DNA from: DATDRS01 sp035291605 | GTDB lineage: Bacteria; Chloroflexota; Anaerolineae; Anaerolineales; UBA6663 | DNA: 6,227 nucleotides | Assembly: GCA_035291605.1 (NCBI GenBank) | Contig: DATDRS010000227.1 | Coordinates: 1 to 6,227 of the forward strand | Direction of reading: 5' to 3' | Part shown: positions 4,624 to 6,227 of the stretch, piece after piece | Layout of the letters: every line of letters begins with the position of its first letter | How positions within the stretch are numbered: the first letter of the stretch is position 1 | Made by a program: the position numbers and the translations under genes | Notes under the pieces: model-generated | What the model saw: only the letters and a program-made list of their open reading frames with translations | Database searches by the model: none | What the model was told of the DNA's origin: nothing

Positions 4624-5943
4624 ATGATTGACAACCTGCAAGACCGGCTGCGCATTCCCGACGCCAGGCTTAACGAGATCAATGCGCTGCTGCTCAATCC
4701 GGACAGCCGCGTGACCCGCGCATTTCTGGATGTCGTGCGCAAGTACGGGACGCCGGAGGAGATCAACCGCAAGGCCGAAGAGGCCCGCCGCCTGCCCAAT
4801 CTGCTGGCCCGGCTCAGGGAAATCAAGTCGCCGTATCTGAAAGATCTCGAATGGTTGACGGAGATGCGGGACAGGGGCGCGTTCATCGGCGTCCCGGAGT
4901 ACCGCCGCAAGATCCTCGGACCGCGCGCCGACGCGATGCAGTTCGCCGACGATTTTGCCGTGACGCTGGAGATCAGCGCGTTCCAGTATTTCCCGTGGCT
5001 CATCGCCGAGGCCGCGCAGGCGATTGAGAACGACGAACTGATGCCGGGGCGCTTCATCCGCGTGCGCAAGATGCGCGAGTCGGAGGACGACGACGGCGAC
5101 CTGCTGGCGGTGGCGGCGGCGATGCAAATCATCGGCGCGAGTTACGTGGAAACGCTCGATACCAAAGGCACCGACGGCTCCAACGTCCACCTCGGCGGCC
5201 CGGCGACCATCACCGGCTACTTTGGCGGCATAGGGCAGCCCAACGACCACGCGCTCAGGTGGCTGGACGAGTTCCTGTATTACTACACGACCTACGGCGT
5301 GAAACAGGTGCTCAATATCAACCCCGGCACGGTGCTGCTCGGCTATCTGCTGCACAAGCTCGGCGTGGACAACGAGTTCAAGATTTCGGTGTTCATGGGC
5401 AACGACAATCCCTATGCCGTGTTATGGACGCTGATTGGCGCGAAATTGTTCTCGCGCGCCGGCCCCCGTTCGCCGGAGGCCCCCGGGGCAGGCGGGACCA
5501 GCCCGCTGATCGGCTTCAACTTCAGCAACTCGGTGAACAACGAGACGATCGAGCTCTGCGCCGAGGTGCGCCACGAACTGGATTTCGAAACGGTCGTGCG
5601 CTTCGAGCACCACATTACCGAGACGTGGAAGAGCATCGTGCGCCAGCCTTACAACCGGCGCGACGAGCTCGTCGAGATTGCCGGGCGCGTGCCGAACATC
5701 TCAGCCAAACACGAGGGCAGCGACCCCGAAGTCGAGCAGACCCGCGAGCATCCGTCGGATATCCTGGACTACTTCCGGGACAAGGCAGAGGTGCTTAAGA
5801 GCGGCCAGATGGAACTGCTGGAGCGCAATTATCTCGACAAGCACGAGGCGCTCAATCGCACCGCGAAGGCGCTCACCGAACATGGCCTGAGCTTTGTGGC
5901 GGCGAAGAAACTGCATCACGAGGGCGCCGCCGTGCCCGTGTGA
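4624..5943 (+). CDS. Conserved-looking soluble protein of unrecognised family, 439 aa
   Basis: I do not recognise this family and assign no function. The protein has no signal peptide or clear membrane span and is probably cytosolic. The N-terminal 85 residues are charged and helical. A central region from about 105 to 275 alternates hydrophobic strands and helices and is rich in motif-like turns: DTKGTDGSNVHLGGPATITG (179-198), YFGGIGQPNDH (199-209), VLNINPGTVLLG (229-240) and VFMGNDNPYAVLW (256-268). This pattern suits an alpha/beta enzyme with a phosphate- or cofactor-binding fold. After a Gly/Pro-rich insert (278-293) come GFNFSNSVNNETIEL (297-311), RFEHHITETW (326-335), RQPYNRRDEL (340-349) and PNISAKHEGSD (357-367), with clustered His, Asn and Asp that could bind metal. 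The C terminus is helical. The start is fixed by GGGAGG five bases upstream. It lies 90 bp after the panB-like gene in the same direction. A pathway link to PanB or one-carbon metabolism is only contextual. Confidence 0.85.
   Translation: MIDNLQDRLRIPDARLNEINALLLNPDSRVTRAFLDVVRKYGTPEEINRKAEEARRLPNLLARLREIKSPYLKDLEWLTEMRDRGAFIGVPEYRRKILGPRADAMQFADDFAVTLEISAFQYFPWLIAEAAQAIENDELMPGRFIRVRKMRESEDDDGDLLAVAAAMQIIGASYVETLDTKGTDGSNVHLGGPATITGYFGGIGQPNDHALRWLDEFLYYYTTYGVKQVLNINPGTVLLGYLLHKLGVDNEFKISVFMGNDNPYAVLWTLIGAKLFSRAGPRSPEAPGAGGTSPLIGFNFSNSVNNETIELCAEVRHELDFETVVRFEHHITETWKSIVRQPYNRRDELVEIAGRVPNISAKHEGSDPEVEQTREHPSDILDYFRDKAEVLKSGQMELLERNYLDKHEALNRTAKALTEHGLSFVAAKKLHHEGAAVPV
5461..5497. repeat. 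GC-rich repeat-like insert inside the 439-aa gene
   Basis: This segment has CCGTTCGCCGGAGG followed by CCCC and the octamer GGGGCAGG (5485-5492). The octamer also occurs in both hairpin elements of hdrCB. It encodes residues 280-292 (GPRSPEAPGAGGT) between two stretches that look conserved, VLWTLIGAKLFSR and SPLIGFNFSNS. The composition breaks sharply from its surroundings. A short stem is possible (GCCCC near 5462 with GGGGC at 5485-5489), but it is less convincing than the hdrCB hairpins. Confidence 0.4.
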
Positions 5944-5957
5944 GCAGGATTTAGGCT

Positions 5958-6227
5958 ATGAAGCAGTGGCTCGTATGGATGACGGCGGCCTTGTGCGCGG
6001 CTTGCCAGTCGAAAATTGCAGCGACTGTTGCTCCAACACCGGCAGTTGCAGTAACCGCGGTAACCGTGGTGGCTCCCGTAGCGCCAACCCCGACGCCAGA
6101 TTGCCGACCCGCATCGGACGTGTCCATAGATGTTCTGCGAATGGACGACGGGACAATAGAGCTGAGGGCCATCGGACTTGAGCCGGGTGAAAAACCCTTT
6201 GTTTTTTACAGCGCACAAAACAGTAAC
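5958..6227 (+). CDS. Probable lipoprotein or secreted protein, 5' end only (runs off window)
   Basis: An open frame of 90 codons runs from the ATG at 5958 to the last base of the window with no stop. The N terminus is a short signal peptide (MKQWLVWMTAALCAAC). Cys16 is followed by Gln-Ser and preceded by Ala-Ala, giving a CAAC box that fits a lipoprotein signal except for an unusual Cys at -3. A Val/Ala/Thr/Pro-rich flexible linker follows (about 21-47, ending APTPTP), as in many Chloroflexota lipoproteins. The start of a globular domain comes next (DCRPASDVSIDVLRMDDGTIELRAIGLEPGEKPFVFY). The ATG lies 14 bp after the previous stop with only a weak AGGAT upstream, so coupling to the 439-aa gene is possible. 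The protein would be exported and, if lipidated, membrane-anchored. No family is recognised. A competing frame over the same bases lacks these protein-like features. Confidence 0.7.
   Translation, partial: MKQWLVWMTAALCAACQSKIAATVAPTPAVAVTAVTVVAPVAPTPTPDCRPASDVSIDVLRMDDGTIELRAIGLEPGEKPFVFYSAQNSN

Noticed and set aside
4606..5355. Open frames of 249 and 177 codons on the - strand opposite the 439-aa gene
   Set aside because: They are composition-driven shadows. The + strand frame has a strong ribosome site and ordered motifs, and these have neither.
4624..5943. Nicotinate phosphoribosyltransferase assignment for the 439-aa protein
   Set aside because: The length and alpha/beta pattern are similar, but I cannot find that family's typical motifs, so naming it would be a guess.
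5894..6181. Open frame of 95 codons on the + strand overlapping the end of the 439-aa gene
   Set aside because: It overlaps a well-supported gene. The alternative frame from 5958 gives a signal peptide and a Thr-Pro linker and starts just after the stop, so it is the real one.

Overview
The window is about 6.2 kb of GC-rich DNA with every supported gene on the + strand and short gaps (11 to 53 bp, plus one of 90 bp and one of 168 bp that holds a small ORF). It reads as one or two co-transcribed runs of metabolic genes. Three things suggest a Chloroflexota (Anaerolineae-like) genome, probably from an uncultured anaerobe: the MetF/Hdr pairing, a lipoprotein with a Thr-Pro linker, and GC-rich hairpin repeats and 7-bp intergenic tandem repeats of a kind I associate with that phylum. 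This assignment is an inference, not a match to a known genome.

Region 1 (1-2212) is one-carbon and redox metabolism. It holds the C-terminal part of a methylenetetrahydrofolate reductase (MetF), whose start lies left of the window. A 501-aa fusion of heterodisulfide-reductase subunits C and B (HdrCB) follows, with two [4Fe-4S] motifs and two CCG cysteine-rich domains. MetF next to Hdr subunits recalls the Hdr-linked methylene-THF reductases of acetogens, so an Hdr-coupled or electron-bifurcating MetF complex in a Wood-Ljungdahl-type pathway is plausible.

Region 2 (2224-3615) holds a calcineurin-like phosphoesterase with an altered GNHD motif, a probable 40-aa single-span membrane microprotein, and a small Rossmann-fold CoA-binding protein.

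Region 3 (3631-5943) holds a divergent PanB (ketopantoate hydroxymethyltransferase), which uses the same 5,10-methylene-THF that MetF reduces. It is followed by a 439-aa soluble protein of a family I do not recognise, the best candidate here for undescribed biology.

Region 4 (5958-6227) is the 5' end of a probable lipoprotein gene that runs off the right edge.

Repeats are the other theme. Two intergenic regions carry degenerate 7-bp tandem arrays: one supplies the metF stop codon, and the other forms two arms in inverted orientation. Three hairpin-type or GC-rich segments sharing the octamer GGGGCAGG sit in frame inside coding genes, two in hdrCB and one in the 439-aa gene, and appear to be tolerated as linkers or surface loops.
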